From Anaerolineales bacterium (GTDB lineage Bacteria; Chloroflexota; Anaerolineae; Anaerolineales; Villigracilaceae), in the NCBI GenBank assembly GCA_016789025.1, contig JAEURC010000036.1:1-42106 (forward strand): a stretch of DNA of 42,106 bases, written 5' to 3'. Of the stretch, positions 1 to 5,815 are shown in pieces. A model generated the notes under the pieces. That model worked only from the letters and a program-made list of their open reading frames with translations, ran no database searches and was not told where the DNA came from. Positions within the stretch are counted from its first letter, which is position 1, and every line of letters starts with the position of its first letter. The position numbers and the translations under genes were made by a program.

Positions 1-252
1 CTGCTCGCGCAACGCGTCGGCAAATTTCGCGGCGCGTCTGCCTGCGAGATTCGGCTTGCCCTCTTCGTCGAACGATTGACCAACGACGATCAAGCCAACC
101 TCATTTTCAGCGGCAAGGTTCGCCACTTGCGCCGCGTCGAGCAGACGCGACACATGCTCGATCACTTTGAACGGGCTGGCAATCGTCGCGGTCGGGTCGC
201 TGAGCGCGAGACCGATCCGTTTTTCACCGTGGTCAACTGCTAGGATACGCAT
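1..252 (-). CDS. ruvX: Putative pre-16S rRNA nuclease / Holliday junction resolvase-like protein RuvX (YqgF), C-terminus cut by window edge
   Basis: The reverse strand from 252 reads MRILAVDHGEKRIGLALSD, the RNase H-like N-terminal strand of the YqgF/RuvX family with its catalytic Asp in AVDHGEKRIG. A second family block, LIVVGQSFDEEGKP, follows near residues 55-70. The family processes the 5' end of 16S rRNA precursors and is distantly related to Holliday junction resolvases. 84 codons are visible; the usual length is about 140, so roughly 40 percent lies beyond position 1. The ATG at 250-252 has a GGAG a few bases upstream. It is the last gene of a minus-strand series that includes alaS, a common neighbourhood for yqgF in bacteria. 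Confidence 0.9.
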   Translation of the reverse strand, partial: MRILAVDHGEKRIGLALSDPTATIASPFKVIEHVSRLLDAAQVANLAAENEVGLIVVGQSFDEEGKPNLAGRRAAKFADALREQ

Positions 253-262
253 ACATACTCCG

Positions 263-307
263 TTGGTTGAGTAGGGCGAGGGCAAGTCGAGCCCGTATCG
301 AAACCAA
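263..307. repeat. Dispersed palindromic repeat, copy 1
   Basis: TTGGTT (263-268) and AACCAA (302-307) close the element. Inside are GGTTGAGTAG (265-274) and GTATCGAAACC (295-305). The same two words occur in reverse orientation in the next element (351-401), so these are two inverted copies of one repeat. They fill most of the space between ruvX and its upstream neighbour. Confidence 0.6.
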
Positions 308-350
308 CATGTTTCAAAAGAAATTTTGTCACAATAATTGCTTTACTTAC

Positions 351-401
351 TGGTGGTTTCGATACGTCCCGCGAACTGCACGCGGGACTACTCAACCACC
401 A
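351..401. repeat. Dispersed palindromic repeat, copy 2 (inverted relative to copy 1)
   Basis: Outer arms are TGGTGG (351-356) and CCACCA (396-401). An inner perfect 8-bp stem GTCCCGCG (366-373) / CGCGGGAC (381-388) has a 7-nt loop. GGTTTCGATAC and CTACTCAACC match copy 1 on the other strand. It lies 2 nt beyond the stop codon of the next minus-strand gene, so the transcript could fold here. There is no U-run, so an intrinsic terminator is doubtful. Confidence 0.6.
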
Positions 402-403
402 AA

Positions 404-1900
404 TCAATTTGTAAGAACCTCAATCCGAAACGGCAGCAACGGAATCCATTTCCACCACATGGGGAACATCGAGATCACTGGCTCGCTTTCCCAATCGAAC
501 GACTCATCCAAACGCGAACGCGCTTCGTCAACGCTGAGTCCGCGGATCAAAGTTGTGATCTGCGCGGGGTCAACCGATTGAATGATCTGTCTTTCAGCCC
601 TCAACTGCCAACGCGCAGAATTGTCTTCGCCTAACACGGGCAAGCCAACCGATTCCATTTTCATGTTGGATGATACGGACGCTGCGCGAAACCCAGAAGG
701 GAGAGAAGCGTTGAGGGCAAGCGAGGCAAGTTGGGTCAGGTCTGAAGCGGAGGCGTACCGCGCGGAATATTCCACTTGCATGGTCAACGTCAACGTAGTG
801 CCAGCCGCGCCTGCAGGCGGGTCAAATTCTTCCAACAAAATTTGCGAGATGGAAATCGTTTTATCGAAAAGAATATCGCCAGTCGCAACGTCGTTCAAAA
901 ATTTTATGCGCGCATCTTCGTCGAGCGACTTCATCAACAATTCTTTCGCGCGTGCGCGATCCGCATCGCTCGCTTGCACCGATGAACTTTCGCGCCCGCC
1001 CTCCGTCGGCTCGGGGTTCGTGACCGAAAGCGAAAGCCCAAGCGCGCCGCGAATGACGATCAACGAATCTTCGGGCAGGTTTCCGATCGCGCCGCTCTCA
1101 ACCGCCTCGATGGGAATTTCAAGTTCTTTGCCAACGCCCGCCGCGATGATGCCGTCCTCGAGAGTCACAAATTGCACGAGCGCGTCACGCGCCGCCTCAA
1201 CAATCGTGCCAGCGGGTATCGTCACCGCGTTCGACGTGAGATTGCGAAACACCACAATGCCAGTCGCTTTCGATTGCGGCACAACGCCTTCGCCCGTCAC
1301 CACCACCGTTTGCGAACCGTCGAGAATGATTCGTTTTTCGCGCGCGGGAATATTGCCCGTGACAAAAACAGATTCGGTTGTTTCGCTCGCAGTCACAGGC
1401 AACACGATGCTTTGCGTTTCGGTGATCGGTTTCAATCGGATTTGCGCGCGCGGGATGAACAACGCGACGATGGAAAACACAGACATCACGCCGACGATGA
1501 ACGCTCCCAACCTCGTGGCGGGATGCGCGCGCCACGCCTCTTCTCGGACTTGAACCTGCTCCCGCTTCTCGCGCAGATTCTTCGCTGGAGGCTTTCGCGT
1601 CAACCTCTTCGGCGGAGTCTGCGCCCACGCCGCTCGTTGCGCTTCAGCCGTTGATTCAAAAACAGGGATGCCCAACTCTTCCGCATCCGCGCGGACTCGC
1701 CTCGTGCGCGTCACCAATCCCAATTGCGCCCCAAGCGACGAGGCGTGTCGCTGTAGCACTTTCAAGTCCGCTTGGCGAAGCGTGATCTTCTCGAACTTGG
1801 GAGCCACCAACAAAATGCGCGGCGTCTTCGCCCACGACATCCTGTCGCGAACGGAGATCAGGTCGTCGTGTGATTCGAGGGTAATGATCTTGGTCTTCAT
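404..1900 (-). CDS. Single-pass membrane protein with large extracytoplasmic beta-rich domain (baseplate J/gp47-like annotation family)
   Basis: 498 residues from the ATG at 1898-1900; a GTG two codons earlier is possible. The first ~80 residues look like a small cytoplasmic alpha/beta domain (LVAPKFEKITLRQADLKVL). A basic stretch follows, then one membrane helix near residues 130-149 (GAFIVGVMSVFSIVALF). The rest is predicted outside the membrane and beta-rich, with phrases such as GIVVFRNLTSNAVTIPAGTIV that are typical of proteins labelled baseplate J/gp47-like in Chloroflexota. No other phage or contractile-injection gene is nearby, so the label should not be read as a phage function. A TATAAT box lies 8 nt before the ATG with no Shine-Dalgarno sequence, suggesting a leaderless mRNA. 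Function unknown. Confidence 0.7.
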   Translation of the reverse strand: MKTKIITLESHDDLISVRDRMSWAKTPRILLVAPKFEKITLRQADLKVLQRHASSLGAQLGLVTRTRRVRADAEELGIPVFESTAEAQRAAWAQTPPKRLTRKPPAKNLREKREQVQVREEAWRAHPATRLGAFIVGVMSVFSIVALFIPRAQIRLKPITETQSIVLPVTASETTESVFVTGNIPAREKRIILDGSQTVVVTGEGVVPQSKATGIVVFRNLTSNAVTIPAGTIVEAARDALVQFVTLEDGIIAAGVGKELEIPIEAVESGAIGNLPEDSLIVIRGALGLSLSVTNPEPTEGGRESSSVQASDADRARAKELLMKSLDEDARIKFLNDVATGDILFDKTISISQILLEEFDPPAGAAGTTLTLTMQVEYSARYASASDLTQLASLALNASLPSGFRAASVSSNMKMESVGLPVLGEDNSARWQLRAERQIIQSVDPAQITTLIRGLSVDEARSRLDESFDWESEPVISMFPMWWKWIPLLPFRIEVLTN

Positions 1901-1908
1901 TGGCACAA

Positions 1909-1914
1909 ATTATA
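1909..1914 (-). promoter_or_regulatory. -10 box (TATAAT) 8 nt upstream of ATG: leaderless promoter
   Basis: On the minus strand TATAAT is followed by TTGTGCCA and the ATG at 1900. A start site 7-8 nt after the box would coincide with the start codon. No convincing -35 is visible. Confidence 0.5.
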
Positions 1915-1955
1915 ACTTGACCTGCGACTGCAACGCCCGCACAACAACACTCACA

Positions 1956-1986
1956 AAAAGAGACGGGCAAATTGCCCGTCTCTTTT
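1956..1986 (-). terminator. Intrinsic terminator of the 2004-2504 lipoprotein gene
   Basis: Perfect 15-bp arms AAAAGAGACGGGCAA (1956-1970) and their complement (1972-1986) with a single central base. On the minus strand it ends in a run of five T. Outer arms GACCTGCGA / TCGCAGGTC (about 1919-2001) enclose it. It separates the lipoprotein transcript from the promoter of the next gene. Confidence 0.8.
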
Positions 1987-2003
1987 CGACATCGCAGGTC
2001 GAA

Positions 2004-2504
2004 CTATTGCGTAAACGCCATCCACACCACGATCCCATCGTCCACGCTGGTAACGGTAACAGTCAGGAATTTATCGCCTTGCGAGTAGACCAGCAATGCG
2101 CCCTGCTCATCCGACGTGGTCACCATCGGCGACCAGCCGGCATTCCCCAAATTGCTGTTGTAAAAGTCCGACGCTTCTTTTGCGGTGCCGGTGAACTTGA
2201 AACTGTAATTGTTCGCGTCGAACTCCTGCCCAGCCGTCGCCTGCGGCATGATCGGAATCCCGTTCCATTCGGACACCGGCGTTCCCTGCGGATCGAAATA
2301 ATTTCCGATCTGCGCGATCTCGCTAGGCAGAGCCTCGAGCGTCGAGAACGGGATCGTGGTCGCCAAATTGCTTACATCCGTTACGATGGCTTGCGCGGTG
2401 CTTGCCGTATTTTTCACATCATTGATCGGGTTGGTAACCAGCGAACAAGCGAGCAGAAAAACGAGAACCATCGTAAACATTGAAACTTTAAATAGTCGTG
2501 ACAT
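2004..2504 (-). CDS. Small secreted lipoprotein of unknown function
   Basis: 166 residues. The N-terminus MSRLFKVSMFTMVLVFLLAC is a lipoprotein signal peptide with an LLAC lipobox; the mature protein starts at Cys20. I chose the ATG at 2504 over an upstream in-frame start because AAAGGAG lies 5 nt before it. The mature part has a helix-like region followed by a compact domain (GQEFDANNYSFKFTGTAKEASDFYNSNLGNAGW). That second part resembles small domains in which a difference between two states is modelled on displacement of a short peptide, but I cannot assign a family. It is a single-gene unit with its own terminator. Confidence 0.75.
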   Translation of the reverse strand: MSRLFKVSMFTMVLVFLLACSLVTNPINDVKNTASTAQAIVTDVSNLATTIPFSTLEALPSEIAQIGNYFDPQGTPVSEWNGIPIMPQATAGQEFDANNYSFKFTGTAKEASDFYNSNLGNAGWSPMVTTSDEQGALLVYSQGDKFLTVTVTSVDDGIVVWMAFTQ

Positions 2505-2576
2505 TTGAACTCCTTTTGAGATAATCATAAACCTAAACGCTTTTCTATGAAGAGGGATGAATGTACTAAGAACTCC

Positions 2577-2603
2577 GGAGCGCGAACTTCCAGTCCGCGC
2601 TCC
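2577..2603. repeat. Hairpin downstream of alaS
   Basis: GGAGCGCG (2577-2584) pairs with CGCGCTCC (2596-2603) across an 11-nt loop. It lies 7 nt past the alaS stop codon on the minus strand. There is no T-run, so it may be a dispersed repeat acting as a 3' end stabiliser rather than a true terminator. Confidence 0.5.
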
Positions 2604-2609
2604 TCTGAT

Positions 2610-5387
2610 TTACTTCAACTTTTCTTCGACGACTTTCGCAACCTTATTCAACGCCGCTTGGACATCACCCGCAAGACTCCCCTGCGCCATATTGGGACGT
2701 CCCCCGCCTTTGCCGCCGATACCGGTGATGAGATCGCCCGCTTTGAGTCCGCGCTTGACGAGGTCCTCGGTCAACACCGCGATGACAGTTGGTCCAGTTA
2801 TCAGTACAGCGACTCCACTCTTCGGATATTTCTCGCGGAACTTGTCGGTGAGCATACGGAGCGTGTCCGCGTTGGAATCGGAAATCTCCGCCGCGAGGAC
2901 ATGAGCATCCTTCACCACTTGAAGATTGGAGACCAGAGATTGAAAGGATGAAAGCGCGGTTTGCGCCCGAAGATTCGCAAGTTCCTTTTTCAACTCGACA
3001 ATCTCGCTGTGAGCGTTTTCCACTTTCTGAGGCACTTCGTCCACCGAAGTTTTCAACAACGCCGCGGATTGTTTCAACGTTTTGAACCTCTTGGAAATTA
3101 ATTCATACGCGCCGCGACCCGTCACTGCTTCGATGCGCCGCACGTTCGCCGCGACAGAACCTTCGCTCACAATGAGGAACGCACCGACATCGGATGTCCG
3201 TTCGAGATGAGTGCCGCCGCAGAGTTCGTAGGAGTATTTAGAGCCTTTGGAGTCGGGCAGCTCGCTGTCTGCCGACGGCAAGCCGTCGGACTCCATAATT
3301 GAAATCGTCCGCACGGTCTCGCCATATTTTTCGCCAAACAACGCCATCGCGCCTTCTTTCTTGGCTTCATCCAACGACTTGGTCACTTTGACGACGGACA
3401 TGTCCGCCGCCACCGCGTCGTTGACCATGTGTTCAATGCGTTCGAGTTGTTCGGAGGTCAACGCTTCGGGGTGATTGAAGTCAAAGCGCAGGCGGTCAGG
3501 CGCGACCAATGAGCCCGCCTGCGTGGCTTGATCGCTCAACACTTCGTGCAAGGCTTTGTGCAGTAAATGAGTGGCAGTGTGATTCCGCATGATGTCGTGG
3601 CGGCGGGTCAAGTCCACTTCGGCGATGGCTTTGTCGCCAACTTTAGGCTGACCGGCGATCACCGTGCCGACATGAACGATCACTCCCGCCGAGGCGCGGC
3701 GCATGGAAGTGATTTCAATCTCCCACGTTCCATCGGCAGTTGAACTGCCGATGGAACGAATGTACCCAGTATCATCCACCTGTCCGCCCGACTCAATGTA
3801 GAAACCGGTCTTGGGCAAAATCACTTGCACTTGATCGTCGAGTGCGGCAGAGTTCACACTTTCGCCATTGACGATCATAGCAAGGACTTCGCCCTCCACA
3901 CGAGGGCTGGCATATGGATCGTTTTCAACGCCGTCTTTGCCGAGTTTCTTTTTCGATTGCAAATCCTTCAAAATCTCTGCGAAGAATTCCGCATCTTCGC
4001 CGCCGAGTTTGCCCATGGCTTTTCCGCCACCGGAGGCGAGCGCGTGTTTTTCTTTCGCTTCGTTGAATCCCGCTTCGTCTACGTCGAGTCCTTGCTCGCG
4101 GGCGATGTCGCGGGAGATTTCGAAAGGCAAGCCGTAGGTGGCATAGAGGTCGAAAGCCTTATGTCCATCCAATACGCGCTTCGTCTCCGCTCCGCTCCGC
4201 TCAGCGAGGAGGCTGGAGAGTAGAGTCTGCAGATGGCTAGTGCCAGCCTCCACCGTCCGCGCGAAGCGGATCTCTTCCCGAGTCAGGTTATCCAGAATAG
4301 CGGGCTGGGCTTTTTTGAGTTCGGGATAAAAATCTCCGTAATAGTTGATCACCGCTTGGGCGACTTTGGCGAGGAAGGGATCGTTCAACCCGACCTTCGA
4401 GCCGAAGCGCGCGGCGCGGCGGATGATCATGCGGGCGACGTAATTGCGACCCGCGTTGCCCGGCACAACTCCATCGGCGATGAGGAACGCGGCAGAACGC
4501 ACGTGATCGCAGACAACGCGATACGGCGTGAAATTTGCGAGCATCTCTTTTTCGCTGTGACCGGTGAGGCTTCGCAACACGTCCAGCGAGTCGGCAAAGA
4601 GATCGGTCTTGTAATTCGAGTCCACGCCTTGCAACACGGAGACGATGCGCTCGAAGCCCATGCCAGTGTCCACATGTTTTTGCGGGAGCGGCTCGAGGCG
4701 GCCGTCGTCGAAAAGATTGTATTGGATAAAGACGTTGTTCCACAGTTCGAGATAGCGCGTACATTCGCCGTTCACGCCGCAGACGTGAGGCTTGTCGCGC
4801 AGGTTGTCGAACTCCTCGCCGCGATCCAAATGGATCTCGGAACACGGACCGCAGGGACCCGTCTCCGCCATTTGCCAGAAGTTATCTTTGCGGCCGAAAA
4901 ATAAAATGTGCTCAGGGTTGATGCCGGGCTGCGCTCTCCAAGCGTCCGCCGCCTCGTCGTCACGCGGAACATTCCCCTTATCGTCTTCAAAGCAGGTGGC
5001 GTAAATTTTATCTTTGGGCAAACCCCATACTTCGGTAAGCAGTTGCCACGACCATGTGATGGCTTCCTTTTTGTAGTAATCGCCGAACGACCAGTTGCCG
5101 AGCATCTCAAAGAAGGTGTGATGCGTGTCGTCGCGTCCTACATCTTCGAGGTCGTTATGTTTGCCTGCCACGCGCATACACTTTTGCGAGTCTACGGCGC
5201 GGGTGTAGGGTTTTTTGTCGGTACCGATAAAGACATCCTTAAACTGAACCATGCCCGAGTTGGTGAAGAGAAGCGTGCTATCCCCGCCCGGGACGAGCGA
5301 CATCGAAGGCACGGCGGTATGTCCGTGTTCGACGAAGAAGTCTATGAAGGTCTGGCGGATTTCGTTGCCGGTAAGTTTTTTGCTCAT
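2610..5387 (-). CDS. alaS: Alanyl-tRNA synthetase
   Basis: Ligates alanine to tRNA-Ala and edits mischarged Ser/Gly-tRNA-Ala in the cytoplasm. 925 residues, about 50 longer than E. coli AlaRS. Order: class II catalytic core (residues 1-250, FTNSGMVQFKDVF and RYLELWNNVFIQY), tRNA recognition region, editing domain with zinc-binding NHTATHLLH near residue 600 and CGGTH near residue 720, and C-Ala domain ending in GGKGGGRPNMAQG. All motifs are intact. The extra length is partly explained by in-frame palindromic DNA at residues about 544-554 and 698-713, and perhaps 390-400. The ATG at 5387 has GGAG 5 nt upstream and an extended -10 TGGTATAAT at 5420-5425. Further upstream are a terminator and an Ala-rich leader frame, so expression is probably attenuated by tRNA-Ala charging. 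Confidence 0.97.
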   Translation of the reverse strand: MSKKLTGNEIRQTFIDFFVEHGHTAVPSMSLVPGGDSTLLFTNSGMVQFKDVFIGTDKKPYTRAVDSQKCMRVAGKHNDLEDVGRDDTHHTFFEMLGNWSFGDYYKKEAITWSWQLLTEVWGLPKDKIYATCFEDDKGNVPRDDEAADAWRAQPGINPEHILFFGRKDNFWQMAETGPCGPCSEIHLDRGEEFDNLRDKPHVCGVNGECTRYLELWNNVFIQYNLFDDGRLEPLPQKHVDTGMGFERIVSVLQGVDSNYKTDLFADSLDVLRSLTGHSEKEMLANFTPYRVVCDHVRSAAFLIADGVVPGNAGRNYVARMIIRRAARFGSKVGLNDPFLAKVAQAVINYYGDFYPELKKAQPAILDNLTREEIRFARTVEAGTSHLQTLLSSLLAERSGAETKRVLDGHKAFDLYATYGLPFEISRDIAREQGLDVDEAGFNEAKEKHALASGGGKAMGKLGGEDAEFFAEILKDLQSKKKLGKDGVENDPYASPRVEGEVLAMIVNGESVNSAALDDQVQVILPKTGFYIESGGQVDDTGYIRSIGSSTADGTWEIEITSMRRASAGVIVHVGTVIAGQPKVGDKAIAEVDLTRRHDIMRNHTATHLLHKALHEVLSDQATQAGSLVAPDRLRFDFNHPEALTSEQLERIEHMVNDAVAADMSVVKVTKSLDEAKKEGAMALFGEKYGETVRTISIMESDGLPSADSELPDSKGSKYSYELCGGTHLERTSDVGAFLIVSEGSVAANVRRIEAVTGRGAYELISKRFKTLKQSAALLKTSVDEVPQKVENAHSEIVELKKELANLRAQTALSSFQSLVSNLQVVKDAHVLAAEISDSNADTLRMLTDKFREKYPKSGVAVLITGPTVIAVLTEDLVKRGLKAGDLITGIGGKGGGRPNMAQGSLAGDVQAALNKVAKVVEEKLK
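3248..3295. repeat. Intragenic cruciform-like palindromic element A in alaS
   Basis: Outer arms TGGAGTC (3248-3254) / GACTCCA (3289-3295) enclose two hairpins: GGCAG (3256-3260) / CTGCC (3269-3273), and CCGACGGC (3272-3279) / GCCGTCGG (3282-3289) with a 2-nt loop. It encodes about 16 residues (ESDGLPSADSELPDS) just before CGGTH, where E. coli AlaRS has only a short connection. It therefore looks like an insertion that kept the frame. Confidence 0.65.
3726..3758. repeat. Intragenic perfect palindrome B in alaS
   Basis: CGTTCCATCGGCAGTT (3726-3741) and its exact complement (3743-3758) flank one central G. The 33 nt equal 11 codons and encode SIGSSTADGTW inside the editing domain, where the loop is longer than in E. 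coli AlaRS. The core CGGCAGTTGAACTGCCG recurs at 25147-25163. Confidence 0.75.
4192..4206. repeat. Intragenic 15-mer C in alaS, shared with the ABC-F gene insert
   Basis: CCGCTCCGCTCAGCG occurs here and again at 32015-32029 inside an apparent insertion in the ABC-F gene. In alaS it encodes part of LAERSGAETKR, a poorly conserved linker near residue 395. The sequence is a chain of CCGCT units ending in a small palindrome. Confidence 0.5.
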
Positions 5388-5419
5388 GAGAACTCCAAAA
5401 TTTTGAAAATGACGGGCGA

Positions 5420-5425
5420 ATTATA
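5420..5425 (-). promoter_or_regulatory. Proximal alaS promoter (extended -10)
   Basis: On the minus strand TGGTATAAT (TGn-TATAAT) lies 32 nt before the alaS ATG and downstream of the leader terminator. The predicted start near 5413 gives a ~25-nt leader that carries GGAG at 5393-5396. Transcripts from here would bypass the attenuator. Confidence 0.55.
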
Positions 5426-5441
5426 CCAAGCGAGTGAAACA

Positions 5442-5472
5442 AAAGTCCCGAACCTGTTGGGTTCGGGACTTT
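5442..5472 (-). terminator. Intrinsic terminator between the Ala-rich leader frame and alaS (putative attenuator)
   Basis: A 13-bp stem (core GTCCCGAACC, 5445-5454, with GGTTCGGGAC, 5460-5469) has the loop TGTTG. On the minus strand it is followed by TTTTGTTT. It begins about 33 nt past the leader stop codon and ends 55 nt before alaS. Part of its right side (5451-5457) can pair instead with 5500-5506, just after the leader frame, so a competing fold exists. Confidence 0.8.
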
Positions 5473-5505
5473 GAACAATCTCGTTCGTCTCAAGCCGTGA
5501 CAGGT

Positions 5506-5568
5506 TTATTGAACGCGCATTGCAGCGGCGGCTTGAGCGGCGGCAGAGAGAATGAAGTTGGTTTTCAT
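5506..5568 (-). CDS. Alanine-rich leader peptide of alaS (20 codons)
   Basis: ATG at 5566-5568 to TAA at 5506-5508. The peptide begins MKTNFILS and continues AAAQAAAAMRVQ, so seven of eight consecutive codons are Ala (GCC GCC GCT CAA GCC GCC GCT GCA). TATAAT lies 8 nt before ATG and there is no Shine-Dalgarno sequence, so it should be translated from a leaderless mRNA. A terminator follows and then alaS. This is the layout of classical ribosome-mediated attenuation, as in the phe, his and ilv leaders: shortage of Ala-tRNA stalls the ribosome on the Ala run and changes folding of the RNA downstream. CTCAAGCC within the Ala codons (5530-5537) can pair with GGCTTGAG just after the stop (5489-5496). 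The coding call is from layout and composition, not homology. Confidence 0.7.
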   Translation of the reverse strand: MKTNFILSAAAQAAAAMRVQ

Positions 5569-5576
5569 TGGGCAAG

Positions 5577-5582
5577 ATTATA
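5577..5582 (-). promoter_or_regulatory. Distal alaS promoter (-10 box) for the leader frame
   Basis: TATAAT on the minus strand, followed by CTTGCCCA and the leader ATG. Start-site geometry implies a leaderless transcript. No good -35 is seen at 16-18 nt upstream. Confidence 0.55.
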
Positions 5583-5729
5583 CAAGGCATGGCAGATTTT
5601 GGGGAGGGAGGTTGGCGATCGCGTTTTGGATTGCGCAAAGTCGAAAACCTCTTGAACGCGAATGCCGCAAATTAACAAGTTGAGAAACGTTCGACGTTGA
5701 GAAAGCCATGGCATTTCGGGAACTCCCAG

Positions 5730-5758
5730 TTGAAAAAAGCCGTCAAAATGACTATACT
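5730..5758 (+). promoter_or_regulatory. Sigma70-type promoter of the LysM lipoprotein gene
   Basis: TTGAAA (5730-5735), a 17-bp spacer and TATACT (5753-5758). The predicted start is near 5765. It lies inside the longest possible reading frame, which rules out starts upstream of 5765. The stretch 5583-5729 between the divergent promoters shows nothing else that I can identify. Confidence 0.7.
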
Positions 5759-5815
5759 AAACCAATGAACCAGGTAGTTCCCGCCTCACTGGCAGAAAGG
5801 GAAAGGGTACGGAGG

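Noticed and set aside
582..1553. 323-codon plus-strand open frame over the baseplate J-labelled gene
   Set aside because: Shadow of the minus-strand gene; Ser/Arg/Thr-rich with no domain and no ribosome site.
5388..5600. T-box riboswitch upstream of alaS
   Set aside because: I looked for the T-box antiterminator signature (AGGGUGGNACCGCG) and a specifier stem on the minus strand and saw neither. The Ala-rich frame explains the leader better.
5708..5815. Earlier starts for the LysM lipoprotein
   Set aside because: The frame before 5765 precedes the promoter start site, and the signal peptide begins at 5816. The 5765 ATG stays possible as a leaderless start but would place 17 residues before the signal peptide.
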